NCBI RefSeq assembly: GCF_015062615.1
Contig: NZ_SUUH01000007.1
Span: 72,353-136,352, forward strand
Direction: 5' to 3'
Origin: Denitrobacterium detoxificans
GTDB taxonomy: Bacteria; Actinomycetota; Coriobacteriia; Coriobacteriales; Eggerthellaceae
DNA: 64,000 nucleotides
Shown here piece after piece: positions 24,629-36,831 of this stretch; within the stretch, counting starts at the first letter, position 1, and each line of letters starts with the position of its first letter. Under the pieces are notes generated by a model that saw only the letters and a list, made by a program, of their open reading frames with translations, was not told the DNA's origin and did not search any database. Position numbers and translations under genes: made by a program.

Positions 24629-27600
24629 ATGAGGGTACAAGACGGGGATGCAGCCCCGTGGCGTCGCTCCGGCATGCTCACGCGCGTAACCGCTACGGGC
24701 GTTGCTGTCATGCTGGCTGCGAGCACTGGCCTGGCCGGTGTGTCATTCGCTGATGAGACTGCGTCCCAAAACGACGTGCCTGCCGAGGCACAGCAGCAGG
24801 TGGAAGAAACTGCCGATACGTCCCTGGAACAGCAGCTTACCAAGCTGGGCGCGTCGAGCGCAGACGTTGCTACGGGCAATGCCATCGAGGACCAGACGCC
24901 GACGTCTGGCGATAAAGTCACTATCATCGTTCAGCTTGAGGACAACTGGAATTCGGGCGTGCAATTGTTCGGCCTGTCTTTTGGCGCGCCGAGCTCAGAA
25001 TCGCGCCATGACTCCATGCGCGACGCAATCCGCAATGTGGTTGCGGGGGGAGAGCCAGGGTTCTGGCAATGCAGGTGGCCTGCAGCTCTTTTCCGCGGAC
25101 GATAGCTCTTCCGACGATTCCATCGAGGAAATTGCCGATTACTACAACGTCATCGACGGCTTCGCCATCAAGGCGCCCGAAAGCGCCCTCGAGGCCATTC
25201 AGAATCTCGATGGCGTGAAGAACGCGTTTGTCGAGCAGTCGTATTCGATTCCCTCTGATATGGGCATTCAGTCCACCAATGCGTTGAATCAATCGAGCTT
25301 GGACATGACGAATGCCGATGACGTTGCCTATCGCGGCGATGGCCAGACCATCGCCATCATCGACAGTGGCCTGCAGATTGACCACGAGGCTTTTGATGGC
25401 GATATGAGCGGTGTGGATGTTGCTTGGACGGAAGACGAGATCAACGCCGCCAAGACGAACCTCGCCGCTGGCAAGTCGGGCGTGTACACCGACAGCAAGA
25501 TCGTGTTTAGCTACGACTACGCGGACAACGATAACGAGGTTACGCCTGGCACCTATACCGACCTTACGCATGGCACGCATGTGGCCGGCATCGCTGCCGC
25601 AAATGGCGGCCAAATCGAAGGCGCCGCCCCCAATGCGCAGATCATGATGTTCAAGGTATGCGACGACCTGCAGGGCAACATCTACGACAGCAACTTGATT
25701 GCCGCCATGGACGATGTAGCCGCCTTGGACAAGGCGGGCGAAGCGAGCGGCAACAACATCGATGTCGTGAACATGTCGCTCGGCAGCGACAATGGCTTTG
25801 GTGCCGAGGGCTCTCGCCAGACGTATGCCGATGCGGTGAACGCTCTGGAAGACCAGGGTATCGTGGTGAACGTTGCTGCTGGTAATGCGTATAACGCGGC
25901 CTACGGGAACAAGTCCGGCGAAAATCTGCCGTACGCGACCGACCCCGATGCCGAGATCATTTCCTGCCCTGCGTCGTTCGACAACTCCTTTGCCGTGGCA
26001 AGCGTGAACAATGCGGAGGGTAGCTCGGTATTCTACTTCGCCGACGAAAAGGTTGCGTATCGCGACGTTACCGCGCAGGATGGCACCGAAGTTCCCCTGT
26101 TCAACGCTTTGGATGAAGGCTCCTACGATATTGTCGACGGCGGCATTGGCTCCGCGGCCGACGTTGCTGCGCTTTCCGAAGCGCAGGGCGGAACGCTTGC
26201 CGGCAAGATGGTTCTCATTCAGCGTGGCGGCGAGGATAATGGTGAAAAACTCTCCTTCGAGCAGAAGCTCAAGAACGTTGCGTCGCTGAATCCCGTAGCC
26301 GTCGTTTTCTACGATAACGCGTCTGGCACGAACCAGAACTTCGGCTTTACCACCGCCCAGGAAATCCCCTCGGTGGGCATTTCCCTGGAAGCTGGCGAGA
26401 ACATCAAGCAGGCGATCGAGTTTGGTTCCGCCCAGATCAAGGTCGTGCATGACGCAAAGGCCGATTCGGCAACGTTCGAAAACTACGTCATGAGCGACTT
26501 CAGCAGCTGGGGAACCACCCCCGAAATGGACATCAAGCCCGAAATCACCGCTCCGGGTGGCAACATCTACAGCTCGGTGAGCGGAAGCAGCAATGCCTAT
26601 GCGTACATGAGCGGCACGAGCATGGCCACCCCTCAGATGGCCGGCATTACCGCTCAGGTGCATCAGTACATCGAAGCGAATCCCGCGCTTTCCGGGAAGT
26701 CCCAGGACGAAAAGAATAGCCTGGTCAGCCAGCTTCTCATGAGCACCGCACGCCCCATCGTGAACAGTGCGGATTCCGCGAGCTACTACTCCCCGCGCAA
26801 GCAGGGTGCTGGCTTGGCGGATGTGGAAGCTGCGGTATCTACTCCCGTGTACGTAACCGTGGACGGCGCGAAGGTGGCCGATCGCCCGAAGGCCGATTTG
26901 GGCGAAAGCTCGACTGGCACCTGGAGCTTCAAGGTTACGCTGCATAACTTCAGCGATTCGGAAGCTTCCTATACGCCCGATACGCACGCCATTTCCGATA
27001 CGGTGGCGAATGGCCTGTTCCAGCAAGCCAGCAAAGACTGGACGGGTGCGGGTATCGACGTGAGCTACACGGGCCTTACCGATGGTGCCGTGGTTGTACC
27101 CGCCAATGGCTCCGCCTCCTACACGGTGAACATCTCCTGCGGTTCCGCATTCACCGAGTGGGCCGCGGCCAATACGCCCAACGGTACGTTCGTTGAGGGC
27201 TTTGCTCTGCTGAAGGCTGCCGATGGCTCGGGTAACCCCGATCTGTCCACGCCGTTCTGCGGTTTCTACGGTGACTGGGATGCCGTGCCTGCGTTCGACT
27301 CTGATAGCTATAGCTCTACCTCCAAGACGACCATCAACGGGGAAGAGGTAGTTACGGGCTCCCATGTGATTGGCACCGCCCTTACGAGTGGTACGACCAA
27401 CCTGCCCTTGGGCATCAACCCGCTGGATAGCGGCACGAGCCTGGCGGTTGATGGCGACTACTCCAATTTCGTGCATCAAGGCAAGCAGGTTGTTTCGAGC
27501 ACGCCGTACTCTTCGAGCCCGAATAGCGCCAGCCCCATGACGGGCCTGCGCCGCAACCTGAACGAGTATACGGTGGAATACACGAACGAACAGGGCGAAG

Positions 27601-30600
27601 TCGTTCGTTCGTTCGATCAGGACTATCAGGTGAAGTCGCGTTACGCTTCCAACTACGGCATGACCTATGGCGAGCAGTGGACGGGTCCGTTCGCATTCTC
27701 TGGCCAGGACGAGGATACGGGTAATTACCTGCCGCAGGGTACGTACACCATGACGAAGACGGCTACCACTGCCGGCGGCGACGGCAGTGCCGTTCAGAAG
27801 CAGACCGATTCGTTCTATTACGATACGCAGGCGCCGGTTATTTCCAACATCTCGTATTCCGGCCAGGGCGATGAGCGCGTGCTGAGCTTCGACGTCACCG
27901 ATAATAGCTGGCTTGCTGCCGTGCAGTTCTACGACACCGTGCACCAGGGTTACTTCCTGCGCCAGCTTGCCGACGACAAGGATGGCAATGGCAGCGCCAC
28001 GGCGGATGAGGCGTCGGAAGAGCAGTACGTCACGAACGAGGACGGCACGCGTACCTGGCATTTCGATATCCCGATTAGCAACCTGCGTTCCGCGTGGCAG
28101 GGCGTTGCCGACGAGGCGTCTCTTGTTGACCCGATGCCCGATACGGTTGCGCTGTATGCGTACGACTACGGCCTGAATGGTGGCTCGCCGGAAACGATCG
28201 TCATCAATCAGATCGCTCCTACTGCTGTTGACATCACGCCTGACGAGAACACGCTGTACGAGGGTCAGAGCGTGACGCTTTCCAGTGCATTTACCCCTAG
28301 CAACGCAACGGAAACGGGCATTACGTACGAAAGCGCCGACTCTTCCATTGCTTCGGTTGACAACAAGGGCGTTGTGACGGCTCATGCCAAGGGCGACGTT
28401 ACCATTACGGGTACGTCGACGTACGATGCTTCCGTGTCCGATACCGTTACCGTGCATGTATCCGAGGTTCCCGAATCGGTGGGCATTGCGATGCAGGCGA
28501 ACGAGGCTACGGTCTCGTTTGGCGCGGATTACGATGCCAAGGTCGTCGTGTCTCCTGCGTATGCTTCCGATAGCATCGAGTGGAGCAGTAGCAATGAGTC
28601 GATCGTGACGGTCAAGGACTCTTCTGATGCATCCGCAGGTAGCGATAACGTTGCTACGGGTACGATTACCGCTGGCAATACCACGGGTAACGCAACGCTT
28701 ACTGCTACCTTGACCCATGTTGATGCGGCGACGGGAGAATCCTCCACGTACACGGCGAACATGACTGTGAAGGTGCGTCAGGACAACTACGGCGATTTCG
28801 TTATCGACGAAACGTACCCCGAAGGTCCGCGTTTGCTGTACTACGGCGGATCCTTGCAAAACGTGACCATTCCCGACAATGTTGAGGTCATTGGGCCCCA
28901 GGCGTTTGCCGAGACGGGCTGCCAGACCGTAACCGTTCCCGCAAGCGTGGAGAAGATCGAGTACGGTGCGTTTGAGCACATGCCCAACCTCACGACGGTG
29001 AACTTCGAAGATTCCGATACCAACCCCAGCCGCCTGACCACGATGGAAGACAATGTCTTCTACTACGATCTGAAGCTGGACGAGATCACGCTGCCTCGCA
29101 ATCTGGTAAACCTGGGCAGTGGCACGTTCAATACCTCGAGCGTGAAGAAGGTTACCTTCCCCTATGGCCTCACGAAGATTCCTGCTCAGACGCTGTACTA
29201 CTGCTCGGTTCAGGATGTCGTTATGAGCGATGCCGTAACGGAGATTGGCGACCAGGCGCTTAGCTCCGATGGCTCCCTGGGCTCCATTAGCGTGGTGAAG
29301 GCCGATGGCTCGGTAGTGAATGGCCAGCTGCCTTCCGCCCTGACCACTATTGCGGATAGCGCCTTCTCGGGTACGAGCCTTGGCAATATGGACATTACCT
29401 TGCCTTCGGGCGTGAAGAGCGTGGGCGTTATGGCCTTCTCGAGCGTATCCAGCAAGAACATCACGCTCAATGACGGGCTGGAGACGATTGGCACGGGAGC
29501 CTTCCAGGCGTGTGGTGCGTCCCAGATGGTCATTCCCGATAGCGTGACGAGCGTGGGAGAAAGCGCATTTGCCAACATGAGCAATTGCAGGTCGATTACC
29601 GTGGGCGCTGGCGTTCCGGCCGATTCCTTGGAAAAGGCCTTCGCCTTCAACCTGAATTGCGCTGAATACAAGGTTTCCCCTGCTACGACGAATTACAAGG
29701 TGGTAGACGGCGTGCTGTTCAGCGGTGACGGCAAGACGCTCGTGACCGTGAACGAGGGCGCGAAGCGCTCGAGCTACGATGTGCCCGCGGGTACCGAGCG
29801 TCTGGGCGATTATGCCTTTGCCTCTACGTCAACGCAGCATGTCACGTTCCCCGAAGGCCTGCGTGAGATTGGCGCGGATTGCTTCGTGGAAGGTTCGCTG
29901 AACGAGCTTGACCTGCCGAGCAGCATGGAGAGCATCGGCAACGGTGCGTTCCAGAACAACCAGTTCCTCACCAGCGTAAAGGTGGGCGGTACCAAGCATA
30001 TCGGTACGTACGTGTTCTACAACTGCCAGAGCCTCACGTCCTTTGACTTCGGCACGCGCCTGGAGTCCATTGGCGATGGCTCCTTCGGCGAGGACAGGGG
30101 CTTTACCGAGTTCGTCTTCCCCGATACGCTTACGTCCATCAGCGGTGGCTGCTTCGCCAACATGCCTAACCTGAAGAAGATTCATATCGGCGCGGGCATG
30201 ACCGGTTCGATGGCGGGCGCCTTCACGGGTGACTTCGCCCTGACCGAGATCACCGTATCCGAGAACAACCCGGTCTATCATGTCGTCGACAACGTGCTGT
30301 ATGGCGAAATGAGCGCTGAGGTCGACCCCCAGTATCCTGGCAAGCACCTCATTCTGTCCCTGCCCTGCAATACCTTCACCGAGTACACGGTGGAAGAGGG
30401 TACGGTATCCATTGATGAGCAGGCGTTCCGCGGAAATAGCTCCCTGCGCAAGGTTACGCTGCCCGAGGGCATTCGCAACCTGGCCACTGGTTCGTTCAAC
30501 AGCTGCTCCAACCTCGAGGAAATAAACTTCCCCGAAAGCCTGGAGCATGTGACGGGCTTCTACAGCACTGACAAGCTCACCACGGTCGATATGGCCAGCA

Positions 30601-32933
30601 TCGCGTATATCCCGAGCAATTCGTTCATGGGCAACATGCCCGAACATCTGGTTGTTCGCAATGGCAAGACGGGCTCGATGGTCACTGAAGACAATTTCTT
30701 GACCAAGGGCGAATTCCCGACGGGTGCGTTCTTCGACAGCATGGATTACAGCGGGTTCGAGGGCATGCGCTCCGCGTACTTCGGCGAGGGCATGAAGACG
30801 GTTTCCATCGTGTATGACGAGGCGCCGAGCACGCTTGTTCTGCCCGCGAGCCTCGAATCCCTTGAACTGTCTTCCCCCACGGGATCCAACATGCTCTCCT
30901 TCAAGGTGTATGTGCCCAAGACCGACGCCGAGGGCAATGTGACTTCTGGTTGGACGACGGCGGAAAAGACGCTGAAGTCGATGGGCGTCAGCACCACCCA
31001 CTTGGTTGATTATCAGCCGCTGTCCGCGACGCTGCATGTTGGTGAGCCCACGAGTGGTGGTACGGGCGAGGAAACCGGCGACGCGAAGACCTACGCGGTA
31101 GGCGTAAGCTGGTACAAGACCGGTACCGACGATACGTCTTCGGTGGGCAATTACCTGGGGTCCTCTACGACTGCCTTCCCGAATGGCGACGGAACCTATA
31201 CCGTAATCTTTGCCCCGAACAGCATGTATGCCGACATGATCATTGGCATGAGCATCGGCGGTGCGCCCATGGAGAAGGATGGCGATAACTACTTCGCCAC
31301 GCTCACGGCTGAGCAGCTGCAAAGCCGCCAGGTTGTCGATTTCTCGCTGTCGTACTCCGGCGTCACCACCAAGCAGAGCTGCGATGTCGAATTCGACCAG
31401 CAGGCTGTTGCCAACATGATCTCTGCTTCCCAGAACGGCACTTCGTCGACGGGTCTTACGGTCGCATCTGCTACGTCCGAGGATGCCGTTGAGGCTGGCG
31501 GCGTCGTGAAGCCTGGCAAGAAGCAGAAGGTGTACGTGGACGTTTCGGGCGGCGTTGCCGGCTCGAAGGAATATCGCTTCGTGAGCACGCTTCCCGATGG
31601 CGAGACCATGACCATTCAGAATTGGTCCACGTCTAACGTGTGCGAGAACTGGACGCCCATCACCACGGGCGAGACGCTTACCGCCGAAGTGCGCGATGCG
31701 TCGTGTCTCACCGTGGAAACCGCAGGTGTCGTGAAGGCCATGACCGCCGCCGCAAGTGACGACCTTGCCGCGCTGCAGGCCGACCTCGAAGTGGCGAGGG
31801 CCATGGAGCAAGGCACGTCGAGCGATAGCGCCTTCCAGACGCTGCAGCAGGCTATTTCTGACGCCCAGGCCGTTGCCTCCAACGACAACGCGCAGGGCTC
31901 CGACATCAAGTCTGCCCAGACTGCGCTGCAGCAGGCCGTTGCCGCTTTCCAGCTGACTGCTGGATCGGGCACGGTAGAGGATGCCATTGCCGCCCTGCCG
32001 GAAGCCGATGCGGTAACCGCTGCGAACGGGGCCGATGTCAAGGCCGCGCAAGATGGTTACGCCTCGCTGTCCGAGCAGGCGCGCGCTGCGGTCTCGGCCG
32101 ATAGCGTTGCCAAGCTCGATGCCGTGGGCGCTGCGTACGCCACGCAGCTGATCGCCAACTTGCCCAGCACTCTTGGCGCTCAGTCTCAGGCAGACGTCAT
32201 TGCTGCCCGTGCGGCATACGAGGCCCTGTCCGATAACGCCAAGTCGTACGTTTCCGCTTCCAGCTTGCAGGCCTTGCAGGCTGCCGAGGCTGCAAGCGTC
32301 GAAAAGGGCGTGCTTCGTGGACACATCGAGGAAGCGCGTGCTATCCAGCAGGGTGACAAGACTGATGCCGCATACGCCGCACTGCAGGCCGCCATTGCCG
32401 CTGCCGAGTCGGTGGCGTCGAGCTCCAGCGCAACTCAGGCGCAGGTGGATGCTCACGATGAGATGCTGGTAAGCGAAATGGCCGCCTTCAACGAATCGGG
32501 TACCGTGGCTCCGGCGAAGGTTGAGACGTCCGAGATGCTGCGTCTGTACAACCCGAATTCGGGCGAGCACTTCTATACGGCCGTTCCCTCCGAGCGCGAT
32601 ACGCTTGTGAAGGCTGGCTGGCAGTTCGAAGGCAGCGCCTGGAATGCCCCGGTCACCAGCGATACGCCGGTCTACCGCCTGTATAACCCCAATGGCGGCG
32701 ACCACCATTACACGGTGAGCGAGGAAGAGATGAAGGGCCTTGTGGCGCTCGGCTGGAACTACGAGGGCATTGGCTGGTACTCAGACGATGCCCAGGGTAC
32801 GCCGCTGTTCCGCCTGTATAACCCGAATGCCTCCTCCGGTGCGCATCATTACACCGTCAGCAAGAGCGAAGCTGAAATGCTCGTTGCCGCCGGCTGGAAT
32901 GATGAGGGCATCGCCTGGTACGGCGTGAAATAG
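24629..32933 (+). CDS. Giant secreted S8 subtilase with Ig-like, LRR and wall-associated repeats (frameshifted at 25045-25050)
   Basis: Surface-exposed serine protease/adhesin, 2767 aa if one G is removed from the G6 run at 25045-25050. As written, the frame from 24629 stops at 25105 and the rest is in another frame. N-terminus: Sec signal peptide (VAVMLAASTGLAGVSFA). Subtilase domain, about residues 230-720: Asp in IAIIDSGLQIDHE, His in LTHGTHVAGIAAANG, Ser in MSGTSMATPQMAG, with a PA-like insert (KMVLIQRGG). Then C5a-peptidase-like beta domains, two Big_2 Ig-like domains (about 1195-1385) and BspA-type LRR_5 repeats (about 1407-2020). Helical FIVAR-like repeats and three C-terminal 'LYNPN...HYT...EGI.WY' repeats (DUF5648-like) end it. 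No LPXTG. ATG follows GGAAGGAAAGGG. Confidence 0.85.
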
Positions 32934-32940
32934 CGAATTG

Positions 32941-32974
32941 GGCGGGGTGCGCATGCGCGTGCCCCGCCTTGTTC
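32941..32974 (+). terminator. Hairpin terminator after the subtilase gene
   Basis: GGCGGGGTGCGC pairs with GCGTGCCCCGCC (two G-T pairs), followed by TTGTTCCT. A weak T tract. Confidence 0.6.
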
Positions 32975-33061
32975 CTCCTGGCCCACGTCAAAAGGCGCGG
33001 GCCACTTCCATATATGCGTAAAGGCGAGGCGCGTGGGCGTCTCGAGGGAAAGGAAGGTCTT

Positions 33062-36000
33062 ATGCAAACTAACGTGGGAATGAAATATGGGGGAGTGAAG
33101 GGCGGTGCGCTGGGCGTTGCCGTCTTTGTGCTTGCCCTGTTCGCCCTGCTCGTAAGCGCCCCGCAGGCGTGGGCTGCTACGGCGCTCGACCAGGATTGGT
33201 TCGATGGCACCCTATGGAGCAATCCCAAGTACACGGGTTCGGAGATTCGCCCCTTCGACTCCGACATCTACACCGACGACTTTTCCCTGCTCACCTTGGG
33301 CAAGGATTACACCATCACCTATTCCAATAACGTGAATGCCGGAACGGCTACGTACACTGCCGTTGGCATGGGCGATTACGAGGGAACCGTTTCGGGTGAG
33401 TTCACCATCGATGCGGTGAATATCGATCCCAACGCCTACGAGGCGACGTTGTCGCTCGAGGGTGGTTCGAAGTTCCTGGCAACCGGCCAGGCCATCAAGC
33501 CCGTTCCCGTGCTCAAGCTCAACAGCAACAATAAGGCGCTTCCTGCAGCCGATTACGCGGTGACGTACACCAATGAGGCGGGGGAACAGGTCGATCCGGT
33601 TGCTGCCGGTTCGTACACCGTTACCCTCGTGTCGGCAACGGGCAATCTTACGGGCACGGTTTCCACGTCGTACAAGATCCTCGATGATCCGATCTCGCTC
33701 GAGGGCGCTACGGTTACGGGCGTCGAGAACCAGCAGTATCAGGGCGGCAGCCCCGTAACGATCCCCTGGCTTTCCATCGAGGTGAATGGCGAGTACCTTA
33801 CGGAGGGTATCGACTATAGCGTTGCGTACGAGAACAACACCGAAGTGGGCAAGGCGAAAGTCGTCATCACCGGCATGGGCGTATATGCGGGTAGCATCGA
33901 GCAGGAGTTCGAGGTGACCAAGTGCGACATCAGCTCGCTGGTTGCGTATGATTCTCCGCTTACGGGCCTGTCTAACTTGGCGTCTCGTCCGTATACTGGG
34001 TCGCCCATCGAGCCAGGTGTGCGCATTGTAGCGGGCGACTACACCCTGCAGGAAGGCGTTGACTACACGGTTTCCTACGCGAACAACGTTGATTCCTGGC
34101 TGCCGGATAACCTTCTGCTGAATGGCGCTACGGCGGGCGATCCCGAGAAGCGCCCGACGGTCATTATTACGGGCATGGGCAATTTCGAGGGCACGATTAA
34201 TGCCGAGTTCACCATTACGCCCGACACCGTCGACCTGGCGAAGGCCAACCTGCGTGGCTATTCCCCGCTCACGTACAACGGCACCGCTCAGGCCCTCACG
34301 CTGGCCGATTTCGACTTCCATTATGTCAATACGTACGGCGATTTCGCGTCGATGGGCTTGGAAGAGGTTCATATGACGGTCACGTACAAGAATGCCGATG
34401 GCGAGGAGATTTCCGCTGATCAGGTTGTCAATGCTGGCTCCTACAGCGTTGTGTATACCGCCGTTGGCGGCGACGGCTTCACGGGCTCGAAGGAAGCTTC
34501 CTTCTCGATTGCCCAGCTGCCGTTCGACGACACGAACATTTCCGTTGTGGTACCCGACCAGGTTGCTGGTTCTGTTGACGTTCATCCCGTGCTTACCACT
34601 ACGGTGAACGGCGCGGAGTACACCCTACAGGAGGGCGTTGACTACACGGTAAGCAACGTCAAGGCCTACGAGGCGGGCGGCTCCGTAACCATCGCGTCCA
34701 CCAACGCTAACTTTGCTCAGGGTAGCATCACGACCACGTTCGTAGTGGCGAGCCAGGAGCAGGTCGATGCGAGCAACGCCCTGCTGGGCGACATTGCTGC
34801 GGCGGAAGACCTGGCTACGAGCGAGCTGCAGCCTATGGGCGCATCGCTGCTGACCAAGGCGATTTCTGAAGCCAGCAGCGCCCTGGAAGACGAAGACCGC
34901 GATGCCGAGAGCCTGAAGGCTGCCGACGATCGCCTGAAGGCGGCTGAGCAGGTTGCTACGGCGCTTACGGGTTCGGTAAAGTCCACCTGGTACACCACGG
35001 GCACCTACGAGGGGCTCTCTTCGCAGAGCGTTTCCATGGCCAATGGTTTCTCCACGGGTGAACTGGGTCTTTCCGAGGTCGATTCGGACGGCAAGGTTAT
35101 GGCCGTAGTTGCGTTCAATGACAAGGGTGCTTCCCTTATGAAGGGCCTTTCCGTTGGCGGCGTTGCTGCTGATGAGGTTGCCTCTGGCTATTGGGCTGCC
35201 ATGGTGGACGAATCCGCCCTGCATGCGGTGACCCCGGTTGCGTTTACCTATCAGGCAGGTCCTACCATGCGCACTGACTCTGCCGATATGGTGGTTCAGT
35301 TTACGTCTTCCGCGCCTATCGCCTTCGTGAAGGCGAGCGACGGCACGGCGTCCATGGCCGGCAAGTTCATTGAGGCCGAAGCAACGATTACCGAAGCGGC
35401 TGGCAACTATGCCATCGACATCACGCCTACTGCCGAAGGCAATGGCTATATTGCCGGCGTAACCTATGGTGCCGACCATGTTGCTGCCGAGAATGTTGCG
35501 GCTGAAGGCGCGACCGTCAACACGTTCCGCGTGGTTGCCTCTTCGCTGGATGCGATGATTCCCGTTACGTTCTCCATCACCATGATGCCGAATCCCACGG
35601 ATGCGTATCTGGTGGTCAATCCTGGCGACCTGAGCAAGGCCGTTGTTTCCGTGGCCGATCAAACGACGACGGGCGAGGCCCTTACGCCTGACGCTACGGT
35701 GACGTTGGATGGCGAGCAGCTTGTTGCTGGCACCGACTACGTCATTGAATTCGCCAACACCGAGAAGGCGGGTACTGCCACCGCTACGGTGACGGGCATC
35801 AATCGCTTCGTGGGCAGCTCCACGACGGCGACATTCAACGTTGTCGACCCCACTCCCGAAGTGGCGACCGTTGCCATGAACCGCCTGTACAACCCCAACG
35901 GCGGTGATCACCACTACACCATGAGCGCCGAGGAGCGCGACTGGCTGGTCTCGCTCGGCTGGAACTACGAGGGCATCGGCTGGTACTCCGACGACGCCCA

Positions 36001-36145
36001 GACTGTCAAGCTCTACCGCGAGTACAACCCCAACGCCCAGTCGGGCTCTCACAACTACACCACCAGCCTCCAGGAGCACAAGAATCTCGTGAAGCTGGGC
36101 TGGCACGACGAGGGCACTGCCTGGTATGGCGTAGCTGCAGGCTAA
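33062..36145 (+). CDS. Large secreted Ig-like-repeat protein with the same C-terminal repeats as its neighbour
   Basis: A 1027-aa predicted surface protein. Sec signal peptide ends at APQAWAATAL. The body consists of repeated beta modules of about 80-95 aa built on '...LTLGKDYTITYSNNVNAGT...GMGDYEGTVSGEFTI', at least five copies, a pattern common in adhesin-like proteins of Coriobacteriia. A helical stretch follows (about 595-640). The C-terminus has two 'LYNPNGGDHHYT...GWNYEGIGWY' repeats homologous to those ending the upstream subtilase. This suggests a shared attachment or substrate-binding function outside the cell. No enzyme motif is visible. ATG at 33062 follows GGGAAAGGAAGG. The 128-bp gap to the subtilase contains a hairpin, so the genes may be expressed separately. 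Confidence 0.82.
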   Translation: MQTNVGMKYGGVKGGALGVAVFVLALFALLVSAPQAWAATALDQDWFDGTLWSNPKYTGSEIRPFDSDIYTDDFSLLTLGKDYTITYSNNVNAGTATYTAVGMGDYEGTVSGEFTIDAVNIDPNAYEATLSLEGGSKFLATGQAIKPVPVLKLNSNNKALPAADYAVTYTNEAGEQVDPVAAGSYTVTLVSATGNLTGTVSTSYKILDDPISLEGATVTGVENQQYQGGSPVTIPWLSIEVNGEYLTEGIDYSVAYENNTEVGKAKVVITGMGVYAGSIEQEFEVTKCDISSLVAYDSPLTGLSNLASRPYTGSPIEPGVRIVAGDYTLQEGVDYTVSYANNVDSWLPDNLLLNGATAGDPEKRPTVIITGMGNFEGTINAEFTITPDTVDLAKANLRGYSPLTYNGTAQALTLADFDFHYVNTYGDFASMGLEEVHMTVTYKNADGEEISADQVVNAGSYSVVYTAVGGDGFTGSKEASFSIAQLPFDDTNISVVVPDQVAGSVDVHPVLTTTVNGAEYTLQEGVDYTVSNVKAYEAGGSVTIASTNANFAQGSITTTFVVASQEQVDASNALLGDIAAAEDLATSELQPMGASLLTKAISEASSALEDEDRDAESLKAADDRLKAAEQVATALTGSVKSTWYTTGTYEGLSSQSVSMANGFSTGELGLSEVDSDGKVMAVVAFNDKGASLMKGLSVGGVAADEVASGYWAAMVDESALHAVTPVAFTYQAGPTMRTDSADMVVQFTSSAPIAFVKASDGTASMAGKFIEAEATITEAAGNYAIDITPTAEGNGYIAGVTYGADHVAAENVAAEGATVNTFRVVASSLDAMIPVTFSITMMPNPTDAYLVVNPGDLSKAVVSVADQTTTGEALTPDATVTLDGEQLVAGTDYVIEFANTEKAGTATATVTGINRFVGSSTTATFNVVDPTPEVATVAMNRLYNPNGGDHHYTMSAEERDWLVSLGWNYEGIGWYSDDAQTVKLYREYNPNAQSGSHNYTTSLQEHKNLVKLGWHDEGTAWYGVAAG

Positions 36146-36177
36146 CCCTCTCGGGCTGGGTTTTCCCATCCCGGGGT

Positions 36178-36465
36178 GCGGGCGGCGGGGCGCATGGCCC
36201 ATCGGGGCACCGCTCCGCTGCTCGCCCGGCGTGTTGCTGCGCCCGTAGGGGAGCGCGAGGTTATTCCTCGCGTTCCCCTTCGTTTGCAGGCGGGTGCGCC
36301 GGGCTCGTGCGCTGCGCTGGTTCATGCCTTTACTGCGCGCTGCCCGGGGTTGCCCGCGGATTTGCGTGAGGCTTCGCCTCCCGCTCTCCGCGGGCAACCC
36401 CGGGTACAGCGCGTTTTTGTTTGCTTTCGCAGTGCCCCCGATGGGCCACGCGCCCCGCCGCCCGC
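36178..36465 (+). repeat. Compound palindromic element, core copy B
   Basis: The outer helix (36178-36210 with 36432-36465) is about 33 bp with one bulge and one G-T. The middle hairpin (36248-36260 with 36266-36278) is 13 bp with one G-T. The inner hairpin (36343-36360 with 36387-36404) is 18 bp and perfect. The conserved segments are CGCTCCGCTGCTCGC (from 36211), CTCGTGCGCTGCGCTG (from 36304) and CAGCGCGTTTTT (from 36408). It lies in the 686-bp gap between two converging genes. No gene is present there. Confidence 0.85.
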
Positions 36466-36560
36466 TTCGCGGGCTGGGGCAGGCCATCCCGGGGCTGCGC
36501 CTGGCGCGGGTACGTTCGAGCCGGGGTCCGTCCCGGGGCCGTTCGGGTCGACGGCCGGGG

Positions 36561-36826
36561 GTTTCGTCCCGCTCGCTTTCGCGTTGCGAAAGCTCGCCTA
36601 TCCGGGTTGGGGTTCCGTCCCGCTGTTCCGCCCTGCGGGCGGAATGCGCCCACCCGGGTTGGGGTGTCTGTCCCGCTCGTTTTCGGCAGGGCCGAAAACT
36701 CGTCTTCCCGGGTCGCGCGTCCCGTCCCGCTCGCTCTCGCCGGTGGCGAGAGCTTCGCAGCCTGGGCTGTGGGTGTGTCCCGCTGTTCCGCCCTGCGGGC
36801 GGAATGCGCCTATTCCGGTTGGGCGA
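36561..36826 (+). repeat. Five tandem hairpin units after core B
   Basis: Stems start at 36576, 36627, 36680, 36734 and 36787 (period 51-54 bp). The arms are CTTTCGC/GCGAAAG, TCCGCCC/GGGCGGA, TTTTCGGC/GCCGAAAA, CTCTCGCC/GGCGAGAG and TCCGCCC/GGGCGGA, all perfectly paired around 3-nt loops. The array ends within 30 bp of the stop codon of the converging LuxR gene. Confidence 0.85.
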
Positions 36827-36831
36827 ATGTG

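Noticed and set aside
24924..28979. Very long open frame on the minus strand opposite the subtilase gene
   Set aside because: It mirrors the GC-rich codon pattern of the plus-strand gene. The plus frame has clear protease and Ig-like motifs, while the minus translation has no recognisable domain. The same holds for the minus frames at 29829-32708, 34625-37540, 48569-51214 and 57669-59753.
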